Source of the DNA: an uncultured Kordiimonas sp. | Lineage (GTDB): Bacteria; Pseudomonadota; Alphaproteobacteria; Sphingomonadales; Kordiimonadaceae | Length of the DNA stretch: 64,000 bases | Direction: 5' to 3' | Assembly: GCA_947503625.1 (NCBI GenBank) | Contig: CANNEK010000003.1 | Span: 558,001 to 622,000 of the forward strand | The notes under the pieces: model-generated | Seen by the model: the letters and a program-made list of their open reading frames with translations, nothing else | Database searches by the model: none | Told to the model about the DNA's origin: nothing | Position numbers and translations under genes: made by a program | In this document: positions 26,510 through 35,345 of the stretch, in pieces | How the letters are laid out: every line of letters starts with the position of its first letter | Position numbering within the stretch: position 1 is the first letter of the stretch

Positions 26510-29500
26510 CTAGAGTTTGACTCGCAACTCTCCTGTTGGGGACGAGTAAATATCTCCCGAGACTAATCCAGCTGTGCCAGCAGCAATATCGTCGACACAG
26601 CTAGGCAATACGCTCAAATTTATCGAACTGTTGCTAATAGACATTGTTCTCACGCCATTGTTTGAGAAACTAATGGTGCTTCCTGACTCCGCGAATATTC
26701 CGGTATTGGTATTATTAGAGAAAGCAATGGCCGGCTCCGACTGCGTGCCAAAGCTTGCCAGAAGCTGGGCACCGCTTACTGCTAAGTCAGAATAAAAACT
26801 GAAAACTTCTGCGTCATAGTCATATAAAAACTTGATTTCCGGTCCAACACGAAACACCCAATCATTTGCGTTTGATTGGTGTGTAGACCCGTACAGTATT
26901 TGATTTGCGCTCTGGTTGCTGGCATCCCCACCAGACAAGAACAGAGCATTATCTTTTATACCCCGAATGACCGCACGAGAATTTGTTATGCTATTCTCAT
27001 GAAAATTCCACGCTGTCGATACGTGGCTGTAGGTCAAAACACTTGATCCATCTGCGCGAAACTCAATATCGTTGGCACGTGTTGCGTGGTTTTGACCGTA
27101 AGCAACCATATTGGCACCGGCATTGATGGCCGTACCCCCTGATATAATTGTACTTTCGGTGGATATATCTCGATAATAATTACCGCCAGATATAATATCA
27201 CCAGCGAAGGTGGTGGTGCCCGGCACCACTTTAAGCTGTTGTACGCCACCGACAAGAAGCCTGAAATCACCGCCCGCCGCGCCGCTCGCTTGTAGCCGCA
27301 CTTGCGCTTCGGATGTTCCAGTCCATCCATGCAGATCAAGGATGGCGGGCACGGCTGTCCCACTCCTGTTCCCCACTTTTAATGTAGGGGTCAGTCCGGG
27401 TGTTTCTACATTTATCTGGCCCCCAAAAACAGTGGACCTGTCTGTACCTACGGTAATAGCGGTCAATCCTCCTGTCCCGAGGGTTAAAGGAGTTGAGGAT
27501 AACGCACCAACAAATACGTTGTTGTTACCCGCTTGCAAAAGGGCTCTTGAGGCACCTGCCCCCGTGCGTTCTGCCATTATGTTGATTAACGTGCTATCCG
27601 CCTGAGCATGGATAGCGTGAGAAGGTGTTCCGCCTACTCCTAAATTACCTGCAACTGTCGCAGACAAATCAGTACCTGCGGTCAGCCAATTAGTAGGGGT
27701 GCCACTAACCACCTGTCGAATAAGCAAGGATTGTCCATTGTCCTGCAAATCCCAGCCGTCATCTGCTGTGCGTCCTATAATGAACCGAGCAAAATCAGTG
27801 TCTCTCAGTACGCCGAAATAATCACCAACACCTTGGTTCATTATAGCCGTGCCAGTAGCGTCAAGGTTCCCGATGCCTGTGACGTTAGTGTTCTGGAAAT
27901 CCCAATAGGCGGCGCTGTTATTCCACGATAGCCGAATATCACCATCGGTTCTAAGATATATATCATTGGCAAGTAGGGAATGGTTGCCCCCGTACAATTG
28001 CATGTTGGCACCGGCGTTCGTAGCATCGCCCCCCGAAAACTGAGAAAATCCGGTGTTATTCGACTGACGATATTCAGAAACACCAACGACGGTTTTATTG
28101 TTGTAATTCCAATAATTTGCGGCGTCGTTCCACAATAATTTTGTGTCGACGCCTACCCGGAATCCAATGTTGTTGGGTTGTGCTGGATTGTTTTCTCCAA
28201 TCAGGTACAGGTTGGGACCAACGTTCGGCGCTGTAGACCCCGAAATATAAACGGCATTATTGCTGTTGCTGCGAACAATGTTGTTGTTGCCCAGATTTAC
28301 CTGACCTAAAACAGTCGTCGCACCCGTAGCCCCATCACCCGTCAAAAACTCCTGACCCGATGCAACCAAGCTTAAGGTGTCTGTCGCATGACTATAGGAT
28401 ACAGCCCCGCGATAACTCCCGTCACCATCGCCAAACCGAACTTGGCCCAGGTTTGAGTTACCCGAATTTATTTGAATTGAGTTGTTGCTGTTGCGGTCGA
28501 TCCGCAATGAAGTGCCAGACGGATCGTCGCCGGGCGTGCCGGGTATTGCACTAATTGAAATTCGTGCGTTGCCACCAACATTCAAACTACCGCCGACGTT
28601 AATGTCATTGTCCTGAAAGTCCCAAAGCGTATTTAAATGCTGATAGCGCAGCGTTTCGAGTGTGCCTGCCCGGAATATCGCGTCATAGGCTTCCGCGTGC
28701 AGCTCACCCCTTAAAACAAGACGCGCACCTTCAATCGCTGTTGACCCTCCGGCCATGTTGAGCTGACCACCAGAAACACCCCTGTAGAAATCACCTGACA
28801 ACACCAGATTGCCAATTCCAACAACATCGTTTCCCTGATAATCCCAATGATTTGACTGGTTGTTCCAGAAAGCACGTATCGTGCCGTCCGATCTGAGATA
28901 AAGATTGTTGCGAAGTGCAGTATTGGGGTGATTGCCCGAATACAATTGCATGTTCGCACCGACATTCGTAGCGTCGCCCCCCGAAATCTGAGTAACCCCG
29001 GTGTTGTCCGACTGTCGGTATTCCGAAACACCAATTACCTTGTTGCCACCGAGCAACAAATCACCGGCAAGGCTCGCTGAGCGATCCGTCCCTAACGTCA
29101 CAACACTGAGAGAATTTGCACCCAGCACAAAAGGCACATTGCTAGTTGAGCCGATACCTATGGCTCCGGGCGCAAAACCGTTGATCGCAAAAGTTCCATT
29201 TGTTCCAAGGTTCGCGCCTGAACCGGTCAGTTTATATTGTGATTGCGTAGTTAGAGGACCGCCGAACTTCGAACTTAAGTCAGCGGGATCAAATATTAGA
29301 AAATCGTCTGCCCCGATGTTGCTTGGGGCAAACTTTACCTTGTTACCGTCATTCCTATCTGGACCCGAAACGAACCGGGTGAGGCCATCCAATTGGTGCC
29401 TGAGAACCGAGTCACCAGTCCCGGTATTGTTAATGCGGATTCTGGCTTCCTGTCCTGTGCCTTGGACAGCTAGCTCCGCAGCCATGGTTATGAGGCCGCT

Positions 29501-30622
29501 GGCCCGGTTAATGCTGAATGGCGTATCGATCAATGTGCCAGCGTCATCAAAACGAGCGATTCCATAGTCAGACCCTACATTTGCACCGCCCTCCGATACA
29601 CTTGTCGCGCCTATGCGCCAACGATCCACACCGCTAGTTTGCAAATTAATCTGACGTGTTGTGTTTGCGGGGCCGGAAAGATCAAGAGTGCCATTCGTGA
29701 GATTCATAACACCGACCGCGCCCCCGACATCAAATCTCATACCCCCGCCAGCACTTCCAAGACCAAGAATCCTATTGTTAACAATAGCAGCCCCGTCCCA
29801 GCCGTTCAGTTCTAAAAATGCGCCGGTTGCCGCGCCGGACAGCGCGCCCACTGTTACACTGTTCGACTCCACATCAAGATTGCCTGCGAAGGTTGCGTTA
29901 CCTGCATCATCAAATGAAGTCTGCGCTCCACCGTCACTTGTTAATACTAATGTGCCGTCGGAGGAATGCATTCCCCAACTAACCTCTTTACCACCACGTC
30001 GAAAACGCGCTTTTGTGAATTCATTATTTTCAACTGTCACGCTACCAGCGAAGGTGGTGGCGCCTGCGCTGTTGTCCCACGATAACCACGGTACCGAGTT
30101 TGACCTAAACACAGTATCCCCGGCTTGAGTAGCGTGACTTTCGCCAAATAATTGAATATTTGAGCCGCTGGCAATTCCCGTTCCGCCGGCAATGGTCATA
30201 ATATCTGAGTCCGCGCCGATGACACTGCCGTCTTTCAAAAGAACACCGTCAACCGTTACGCCCGCACCGGGCGTAACCTCTGAAATCACTTCGGCCTGCA
30301 AATCCGGGTCGAGCATAATTCCGGCTGTAACGGCACAATAAATCCGTGCATTGCCGGAAAGGGCGATCGGGGCCGGGCTGCTTTTGGTATAGACGCCGGC
30401 CACCAGAGTTTCGCCAACGCTGGTACGCTGAAATGTGGTCGTTCCCTGAAGGGTGCCGGTACCAATTTCGTAATTATCACCGTCTTCGATCACATAGGTA
30501 ACTGTGTCGCCAACGGCAAAGGCATCGGCAAAGGCAATGTGAGCTGGCAGAGCGCCGCCAAGCGTAATATCACCGGTGCCGGTCGTCAGCGTCAGTTCGC
30601 GTACCCTGTTTGCAAGCGTCAT
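26510..30622 (-). CDS. Very large repeat-rich fibre protein (1370 residues)
   Basis: Starts at ATG 30622 (AAAGGA upstream), just downstream of the capsid gene and its terminator. The N-terminal ~95 residues (NRVRELTLTTGTGDITLGGA, TTTFQRTSVGETL) match a module found at the head of large phage structural proteins. The body contains about seven diverged copies of a ~40-residue unit of the form SGG[TD]A.N.GAN...Y..NH...AND..FR.DG....W, in long stretches of beta-helix-like sequence. The C-terminus has NTNTGIFAESGSTISFS, the motif seen before fibre chaperone domains, but no peptidase S74 domain follows. The place between capsid and connector genes suggests a head-attached fibre or spike, not a tail fibre; this is inference. 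Confidence 0.75.
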   Translation of the reverse strand: MTLANRVRELTLTTGTGDITLGGALPAHIAFADAFAVGDTVTYVIEDGDNYEIGTGTLQGTTTFQRTSVGETLVAGVYTKSSPAPIALSGNARIYCAVTAGIMLDPDLQAEVISEVTPGAGVTVDGVLLKDGSVIGADSDIMTIAGGTGIASGSNIQLFGESHATQAGDTVFRSNSVPWLSWDNSAGATTFAGSVTVENNEFTKARFRRGGKEVSWGMHSSDGTLVLTSDGGAQTSFDDAGNATFAGNLDVESNSVTVGALSGAATGAFLELNGWDGAAIVNNRILGLGSAGGGMRFDVGGAVGVMNLTNGTLDLSGPANTTRQINLQTSGVDRWRIGATSVSEGGANVGSDYGIARFDDAGTLIDTPFSINRASGLITMAAELAVQGTGQEARIRINNTGTGDSVLRHQLDGLTRFVSGPDRNDGNKVKFAPSNIGADDFLIFDPADLSSKFGGPLTTQSQYKLTGSGANLGTNGTFAINGFAPGAIGIGSTSNVPFVLGANSLSVVTLGTDRSASLAGDLLLGGNKVIGVSEYRQSDNTGVTQISGGDATNVGANMQLYSGNHPNTALRNNLYLRSDGTIRAFWNNQSNHWDYQGNDVVGIGNLVLSGDFYRGVSGGQLNMAGGSTAIEGARLVLRGELHAEAYDAIFRAGTLETLRYQHLNTLWDFQDNDINVGGSLNVGGNARISISAIPGTPGDDPSGTSLRIDRNSNNSIQINSGNSNLGQVRFGDGDGSYRGAVSYSHATDTLSLVASGQEFLTGDGATGATTVLGQVNLGNNNIVRSNSNNAVYISGSTAPNVGPNLYLIGENNPAQPNNIGFRVGVDTKLLWNDAANYWNYNNKTVVGVSEYRQSNNTGFSQFSGGDATNAGANMQLYGGNHSLLANDIYLRTDGDIRLSWNNSAAYWDFQNTNVTGIGNLDATGTAIMNQGVGDYFGVLRDTDFARFIIGRTADDGWDLQDNGQSLLIRQVVSGTPTNWLTAGTDLSATVAGNLGVGGTPSHAIHAQADSTLINIMAERTGAGASRALLQAGNNNVFVGALSSTPLTLGTGGLTAITVGTDRSTVFGGQINVETPGLTPTLKVGNRSGTAVPAILDLHGWTGTSEAQVRLQASGAAGGDFRLLVGGVQQLKVVPGTTTFAGDIISGGNYYRDISTESTIISGGTAINAGANMVAYGQNHATRANDIEFRADGSSVLTYSHVSTAWNFHENSITNSRAVIRGIKDNALFLSGGDASNQSANQILYGSTHQSNANDWVFRVGPEIKFLYDYDAEVFSFYSDLAVSGAQLLASFGTQSEPAIAFSNNTNTGIFAESGSTISFSNNGVRTMSISNSSINLSVLPSCVDDIAAGTAGLVSGDIYSSPTGELRVKL

Positions 30623-30669
30623 CCAGCAATCCTTTGTGAGGTCCAAGTGGCGTAAAAATGAAATGCAAA

Positions 30670-30689
30670 AAGCGGGGCGCGCCCCGCTT
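30670..30689 (-). terminator. Intrinsic terminator after capsid gene
   Basis: A perfect 20-base palindrome with a GC-rich stem, followed in leftward reading by a run of five T. It lies between the capsid stop and the fibre start. A partial terminator here would raise capsid transcript over downstream genes. Confidence 0.75.
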
Positions 30690-30719
30690 CCCACATGTTT
30701 TGGGGTAGAGCCGCGTCTA

Positions 30720-31817
30720 TTAGATCGCGAACTCCAACAGTTTGATTGCTTCTGCATTCACAACCGCGCCGCCAAGGCGTTTGGTTGCGTAGAAAAGCAC
30801 GTTAGGCTTGCTGGTATAAGGGTCACGAAGCACGCGGGTGCCCATGCGCTCCACAATGGTGTAGCCGCGTTCAAAGTTGCCAAACGCAATCGAAAGCGAG
30901 TCTGTGGCTATGTCCGGCATGTCTTCGGCTTCCACCACCGGATAGCCCAAGAGCATATCGGGCTGACCTTCAATCAGGCCGGGCCGCCAGATGAAATTGC
31001 CGTCGGCATCTTTCATTTTCCGGATCTCGGCCAGCGTGGCGCTGTTCATCACGAACTTCGCACCCTGCCGGTACCGCGGCCCAAGCGCATGCACAAGGTC
31101 CACCAGAATGTCGGATGGGTCCGAAGCCGGAAACGCACCAGCCACCCCGGTTTTCACCTTGCCAATACCCGCTTCGGTCAGGAAACCTTTGGGCTTGTTC
31201 ACGCCGTCACCGCCGATGATGGCCGCGCCTTCCTGTACAGCAAACTCTTCGGCCACTTCTTCCGTCAGCCAGGCCTCGGCGTCAAACTGCATGTCGTCAA
31301 GCGCGCGCTGCGTCGCGGCAGCGTTGGCATAAATCTCGCCCGGCGTGATCGCTACTTCCGCCAGCGATGGTGTTGCTGTCTCAGCGCGAGCATCGGCTTC
31401 ACCGACCCAGCCAGAGGCCGTGCCGCCTGTGTTCACGAGCCGCTTGTAGTTAGACGTCTCTATCGTCTTGACCTTGCAGATCGAGCGCATCGGCGACAGG
31501 TCGCGTAGTTGCTTCTCGATTTCGCTGTCAATCACCGTTGGCACGGCATAACCGCCGTCACCGCCCACAGCTGTGGATAGGCCTTTGGCCTCCAGGTCTT
31601 TCAGCAGGCTGTCATCGCCTTTGGTGATGAAACCATCCAGAAACGCGTGTTTGTGCTCCACAGCGTCCGCGCCGTCAAAGGCATGAGAGCCATCAATATA
31701 GTCTGGCCGTGCCATTTTTGTTTCCAGGGCATCGAGCCGGTCCTTCAGGCCCAGAATGCCGGTTTCAGCAGCGTCAGTATAATCATCAATCGCCACCTTC
31801 AGGTCAGTCATTTCCAT
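30720..31817 (-). CDS. Major capsid protein, HK97 fold
   Basis: 365 residues. The first ~90 are helical and charged (DLKVAIDDYTDAAETGILG, FLDGFITKGDDSLLKDL), the scaffold-like delta region removed by the prohead protease. The rest has clear HK97 features: GLSTAVGGDGGYAVPTVIDS, NTGGTASGWVGEADARAET, PGEIYANAAATQRALDD, GYPVVEAEDMPDIA and the terminal FYATKRLGGAVVNAEAIKLL. Placed downstream of protease and portal as usual, but separated from the protease by ~5 kb of inserted cassettes. Confidence 0.95.
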   Translation of the reverse strand: MEMTDLKVAIDDYTDAAETGILGLKDRLDALETKMARPDYIDGSHAFDGADAVEHKHAFLDGFITKGDDSLLKDLEAKGLSTAVGGDGGYAVPTVIDSEIEKQLRDLSPMRSICKVKTIETSNYKRLVNTGGTASGWVGEADARAETATPSLAEVAITPGEIYANAAATQRALDDMQFDAEAWLTEEVAEEFAVQEGAAIIGGDGVNKPKGFLTEAGIGKVKTGVAGAFPASDPSDILVDLVHALGPRYRQGAKFVMNSATLAEIRKMKDADGNFIWRPGLIEGQPDMLLGYPVVEAEDMPDIATDSLSIAFGNFERGYTIVERMGTRVLRDPYTSKPNVLFYATKRLGGAVVNAEAIKLLEFAI

Positions 31818-31960
31818 GACATTTGTCCTTTCTGTTTTACGTGGATGCCGGCAAAAGCCAGCGCTTTAAAAGGCCAAATGCCTGCTTCGCGCAGACGCGT
31901 TGGGCCACAAGCCACCGCTGCCCCGGCATCACACCGGATGGCAGAGCCAGCCAATAAAAA

Positions 31961-31980
31961 AACCCGGCTAAAGCCGGGTT
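31961..31980 (-). terminator. Intrinsic terminator between ubiquitin-like gene and capsid
   Basis: Inverted repeat with an 8-9-base stem (AACCCGGC/GCCGGGTT) and a small loop, followed leftward by a T-rich run. It would stop transcripts from the cassette region before the capsid gene, so the capsid needs its own promoter in 31818-31960 or read-through. Confidence 0.8.
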
Positions 31981-32029
31981 TGAAAATCTATGGGCCAATA
32001 GCCCGATTACGTTAGTTATCAGTTAGCGA

Positions 32030-32337
32030 TCAACATTGGGTCGTACTACCCACCGGCACCACAGAAATGGTCCGGCCGCTGTATATGTTGTCTTCCGCAA
32101 GCGTTCTGCGGTCATCCAGCTTGCGACCATTGAGCCGCAGGTCAAAGCGCGGCACACTCAAGCCAAACGTCGCAGCTGCCCGGGATTTCAAGGCACAGAC
32201 CGACATTGCCTCCATATCCAGGTTGCGCAGCCGCTCTTTGCTACCCTCATACACAACAAAAACAGGTCATTGGCCGCAATCGCCGGGCCCGCCAAAACTC
32301 CAACCGCCAGCAGCGCAGCAAAAAAACCCTTTTTCAT
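32030..32337 (-). pseudogene. Exported ubiquitin-like protein, reading frame broken
   Basis: ATG at 32337 (GGAGGGGG upstream) opens a signal peptide, KKGFFAALLAVGVLAGPAIA, then AND. After a run of five A (plus strand 32258-32262; T on the coding strand) the frame shifts. Adding one T restores continuity to a second frame ending at 32030, giving ~102 residues. The joined mature part has a beta-grasp pattern and closely recalls ubiquitin: GRKLDDRRTLAEDNI aligns with GKQLEDGRTLSDYNI of human ubiquitin. It ends in VGSTTQC and lacks the ubiquitin Gly-Gly end. Whether the shift is a true mutation, slippage or a sequencing error cannot be told here. It diverges from the SOS-boxed gene at 32465. Confidence 0.65.
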
Positions 32338-32371
32338 CACCCCCTCCATTCTTGTGCCTTCAACGCATAGC

Positions 32372-32389
32372 AGTTGCACCCTCGCAACT
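32372..32389. promoter_or_regulatory. Inverted repeat upstream of ubiquitin-like gene
   Basis: AGTTGC-N6-GCAACT, a perfect 6-base inverted repeat, lies between the LexA box at 32412 and the ATG at 32337. It may be an operator; the regulator is unknown. Confidence 0.45.
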
Positions 32390-32411
32390 TTTGGGGTTAT
32401 ATGTCAAGAAT

Positions 32412-32426
32412 GTTCTATATATGTTC
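32412..32426. promoter_or_regulatory. LexA (SOS) box
   Basis: GTTCTATATATGTTC is an exact GTTC-N7-GTTC element 38 bases before the GTG at 32465. It also stands 75 bases upstream of the divergent ubiquitin-like gene. Confidence 0.85.
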
Positions 32427-32464
32427 TTGTCGCACTTTGGACGAAATCGAGATGGAGAGTTCTG

Positions 32465-33229
32465 GTGAAAAAGTATCTTATAGGCGGTGTCATCGGCTTT
32501 TTGGCCGCCCCTCTTGCCGGCCTACTGTTTTTGTACATTCAGTTGGGACCAACATCCGCTCTCTACTGGCTGTATGACTGGAATGCTACGATTTCCGCTT
32601 CTCTTGAAGAGTTGCCGGAAGATGCGGAATACTACAGCGAGTTAGGCAACAGCTACGGCACCATTTACGAAGTAAAATCCACCTTCATGGACGATTTCAG
32701 TATCGGTGCCAAATTCCGCCGCCTCGGATTTTATCTGCTGGATCCTGTAGTCGAGTTTCAGAAAGAAGACTATCGCTCGGTCTGTATTCAATCTTTTGAT
32801 TTAGACACATGGCGTATGAATGTTGCAATTACACTCGGCAAGGAAGCCAGAAACACGCTGGCAACAAGCTTTTCCCAGAGTAGCAGCAGCTATTTTCATC
32901 CGCTCATGCATGAGGTTTACCAAAAGAGATATGTTATCGAGGCGGAAAATGATCTTATCAAAACTTTCTGGGTCAGCGGCGACGGAGCACTGAAATACCG
33001 GGACACAGTCGAAAATGCGCCTAATGAACCAGACTTCATCCTGTCGGTTCCTCTGGATCAACTCTTGAGTTTTCAACGCTATTTGGCAGAAGGCATGTTG
33101 GACGCCCCACCCACAGGCTGCACACCTGACATAGACCCAAGCAAGCTTCCGGGATGGGCGGTTGTTGTGCTCCCCTACTGGAAGAATTGGGAACAGCAGC
33201 AACGAGAAGAAAATGACAGTTCAAACTAA
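32465..33229 (+). CDS. SOS-boxed membrane-anchored partner protein A
   Basis: 254 residues from GTG at 32465 with GGAGAG before it; an in-frame extension to 32036 is shadow sequence. A membrane anchor (LIGGVIGFLAAPLAGLLFLY, 5-24) precedes an outer domain. It shares a core with the two other plus-strand genes of the array: a D/A-P-hydrophobic start, then S-[VL]-C-I (Cys 107), then ~15 residues to a V-[AD]-I-x-L strand and a helix with EA/HRALL-like residues. It converges on the tag-A gene with 25 bases between stops. The layout suggests that it protects against, or presents, the product of that gene; the exact role is unknown. Confidence 0.75.
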   Translation: MKKYLIGGVIGFLAAPLAGLLFLYIQLGPTSALYWLYDWNATISASLEELPEDAEYYSELGNSYGTIYEVKSTFMDDFSIGAKFRRLGFYLLDPVVEFQKEDYRSVCIQSFDLDTWRMNVAITLGKEARNTLATSFSQSSSSYFHPLMHEVYQKRYVIEAENDLIKTFWVSGDGALKYRDTVENAPNEPDFILSVPLDQLLSFQRYLAEGMLDAPPTGCTPDIDPSKLPGWAVVVLPYWKNWEQQQREENDSSN

Positions 33230-33254
33230 GCTTTAGACACGCATTTGCGCCCTA

Positions 33255-33962
33255 TCATCGAGGACGGTTGTAAACACTGGCTGGCAATCGGCTACATCCC
33301 TCCCGCTTGTGCTCCTTCTCCTGTTGCCAGAAGATGCGATCAAGATACTTGGCATCAGACAATGCTCGCTCGGCTGCCCGAATGTAGGGTTTAATAAACC
33401 GCTTATATTCTTCGTCATAATCGCCAAAATAATTGTTAGCGTCCCTTAGAAAAGAAGCACCGCTTCTGATGGCGGCCGCAATGTCGTTTGGCGTTCGCGT
33501 TGCGATCGCTTTTCCAATATCTCCGATGGTCAGCAATCCGTTTAAACCCAAGGCGATGCCTTCTTTTTTCTTGTTTTGTACAAACCGTCGTGTCGCTGCT
33601 GACAATCTCCCGCTTGCCTCGCTGAACGCTTTCCAGGCTTTCCAGCGGGATTTGTTCCCATCGATAAGGTCGTTGTGAAGTTGCTGACATCTCAATCGGT
33701 TATCTTCCGATCGCCGTTTTGTTTCGCCAGCGCATACGCCGCAACTGCATGGGCTTACAACACCATGTGTGATCCTGTCCTTTTTCGTGGTCAGATTTTG
33801 CAGCAGGTCTTCAAGCTCAAGGGCTGTTGCCTGGTTTTCCGAACTCGCCCCCCGAAATCCCTTGGCGGTGATCGCTTTGGCGCGGCTGCGGGAAAAGCCG
33901 GCATCTCTGAGCATGCGCTCGAAATCGCGGGGCGTTTCAAATGATTCAGTACTAACAGACAT
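33255..33962 (-). CDS. Protease-tail-tagged protein A (orphan effector-like cassette)
   Basis: 235 residues, with AGGAGAGATGA just before ATG. Residues ~9-37 (TPRDFERMLRDAGFSRSRAK and ITAKGF) repeat the segment that ends the core of the prohead protease at 37308. After this come a CSCGVC cluster (~72-77), a charged helical stretch, and a hydrophobic run (GIALGLNGLLTIGDIGKAIA, ~135-152). No enzyme family recognised. The tag probably directs the protein into the prohead with the protease, so the rest could be cargo carried in the particle; this is inference. Convergent with partner A. Confidence 0.7.
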   Translation of the reverse strand: MSVSTESFETPRDFERMLRDAGFSRSRAKAITAKGFRGASSENQATALELEDLLQNLTTKKDRITHGVVSPCSCGVCAGETKRRSEDNRLRCQQLHNDLIDGNKSRWKAWKAFSEASGRLSAATRRFVQNKKKEGIALGLNGLLTIGDIGKAIATRTPNDIAAAIRSGASFLRDANNYFGDYDEEYKRFIKPYIRAAERALSDAKYLDRIFWQQEKEHKREGCSRLPASVYNRPR

Positions 33963-34055
33963 TCATCTCTCCTGCCTTGGCTTTCACGAGCTCCGGCCAA
34001 TCCAGTTGCATTTCATCAACCTCTGTGGCTTACTGACGATGTTCTTTATTTGTTC
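33961..34055. repeat. Copy 1 of near-identical 95-base promoter repeat
   Basis: Matches 35344-35438 without gaps and with about two mismatches. It spans from the start codon of the minus-strand gene to the end of the LexA box. The adjoining 5' coding parts are also alike, so the repeat continues ~110 bases into both minus-strand genes. Confidence 0.92.
34041..34055. promoter_or_regulatory. LexA (SOS) box
   Basis: GTTCTTTATTTGTTC, exact GTTC-N7-GTTC, 32 bases before ATG at 34088 and 78 bases upstream of the divergent ATG at 33962. Confidence 0.85.
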
Positions 34056-34087
34056 TGGGCGTTTTGGATCAGTGAAAGGATCAGGTC

Positions 34088-34807
34088 ATGCGGAACTTCC
34101 TACTGGGCACACTCACCGGGGCCGGGCTTATTGCTGCGGGCCTGGGCATCAACTCGCTGGTGTCAGCGCAACATGATGAGTACGATGAAGACGGAACCTT
34201 CCACATGGCTCTTTCTGGTGGTTCGCCGAATGAGGGAACCAACTTAAAGCTTGAGAAAAAGCGGCCTGACCTCGAGTGGGATTACATCAAGGTCACGCGC
34301 GATAATTATCCAGCCATGCAGGTGGATCTCTTGGCACCCTTGATGACGCTAACGCGGTCCGATATCGAAAGCCTCTGTATCGATCCCTATGCCGGCAACG
34401 ACGAAAACCAGGCGAGCTATACGGTTGACATTGATCTGGTGCCCGAGGCCAAAGCAAAACTCGGCCTGGCGCTGGCACCGCACGATAATGAAGAAGTTGC
34501 CATCCGCCTGCTTGGCCAGCCAATCAATATGTTTTTTGCGGACTCGGAAAAAGCCCGCCTGTTTGCTGCAGACGAAGATACTATGGACAACAGGCTCACA
34601 TCTGACATTTCGTTCAGTTTTAACCATAGCGCCACCCACATAACGCTTGTTTTGATCAGCAGCCTGACTGGTAAAGCCGAAATCGCAGCCTGCGAAGCGA
34701 GTTTCAATATCGAATCCATGCCCGGTTATCAGACGCACAAAAAACGCTGGCAAGACATGGCTGCACGGGTCGCGCGCGGCGAGTCCTGGATGCCGCAAAT
34801 AGAATAG
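34088..34807 (+). CDS. SOS-boxed exported partner protein B
   Basis: 239 residues. The N-terminus RNFLLGTLTGAGLIAAGLG followed by INSLVSAQ reads as a signal sequence with a possible cleavage site after Ala, so the mature part is periplasmic or anchored. The core LLAPLMTLTRSDIESLCID (Cys 97) and YTVDIDLVPEAKAKLGLAL aligns with partners A and C. The core faintly recalls the SecD/SecF P1 head fold, in which such strands follow V-x-I-x-L-x-x-EA; I give that little weight. Convergent with tagged protein B, with seven bases between stops. Confidence 0.75.
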   Translation: MRNFLLGTLTGAGLIAAGLGINSLVSAQHDEYDEDGTFHMALSGGSPNEGTNLKLEKKRPDLEWDYIKVTRDNYPAMQVDLLAPLMTLTRSDIESLCIDPYAGNDENQASYTVDIDLVPEAKAKLGLALAPHDNEEVAIRLLGQPINMFFADSEKARLFAADEDTMDNRLTSDISFSFNHSATHITLVLISSLTGKAEIAACEASFNIESMPGYQTHKKRWQDMAARVARGESWMPQIE

Positions 34808-34814
34808 GGTAAAC

Positions 34815-35345
34815 CTATCCCCACTTGACCTCAATACGCTGAGGGATGCCTGGAGCCATACCCTTCACCAGAATTTCCTGCATACCGGCATTCACCAAAT
34901 AGGGGCCATTGCCTGCCGATCCTCCATTTGAAAGCCACGTTGCCGTCTCTAAACCGCGTCTTGAACGGTATTTAACTCGAAGTTTGAACGCACCTTTTAA
35001 CCGCCCCGAATTCAATGAACGAGCCGCAATCCTGAAGTTCGTCGGTGCACTGGGGCTGATGACACCCAGCACCCGCCATCGATCATTCCATGTAGGGCCA
35101 GCGACAAACTCAAGGCGACCGAACTTCTTGATTTCAGGAACCAGCTGCAAACGCCTTCTTTCGATCAACCGAATGACGTCTGCAATGGCATCACCATCAA
35201 CGCCGTAATCCAGTTCACTATTCGATAGTGCCTGCCGAAACCCCTTGGCCGTGATCGCCTTGGCGCGGCTGCGGGAAAAGCCGGCATCTCTGAGCATGAG
35301 CTCGAAATCGCGGGGCGTTTCAATATCGTTGGCATCAACGTACAT
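34815..35345 (-). CDS. Protease-tail-tagged protein B (orphan effector-like cassette)
   Basis: 176 residues. Residues 9-37 carry the same tag as the prohead protease (TPRDFELMLRDAGFSRSRAK plus ITAKGF). A short helical linker (ADVIRLIERRRLQLVPEIKK) leads to a ~100-residue beta-rich domain ending IPQRIEVKWG. The linker and beta-rich domain have the same general order as residues ~205-370 of the protease, so these two tail domains may be distant relatives. No catalytic motif seen. Convergent with partner B; its start region is almost identical to that of tagged protein A. Confidence 0.7.
   Translation of the reverse strand: MYVDANDIETPRDFELMLRDAGFSRSRAKAITAKGFRQALSNSELDYGVDGDAIADVIRLIERRRLQLVPEIKKFGRLEFVAGPTWNDRWRVLGVISPSAPTNFRIAARSLNSGRLKGAFKLRVKYRSRRGLETATWLSNGGSAGNGPYLVNAGMQEILVKGMAPGIPQRIEVKWG

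Noticed and set aside
26574-30128. Several plus-strand frames antisense to the fibre gene
   Set aside because: Pro/Ser/Val-rich shadows with breaks; the minus-strand frame is continuous and repeat-structured.
32036-32464. In-frame extension of the plus-strand gene upstream of GTG 32465
   Set aside because: It runs antisense through the ubiquitin-like gene, lacks membrane or family features, and the GTG has a ribosome site and follows the LexA box.
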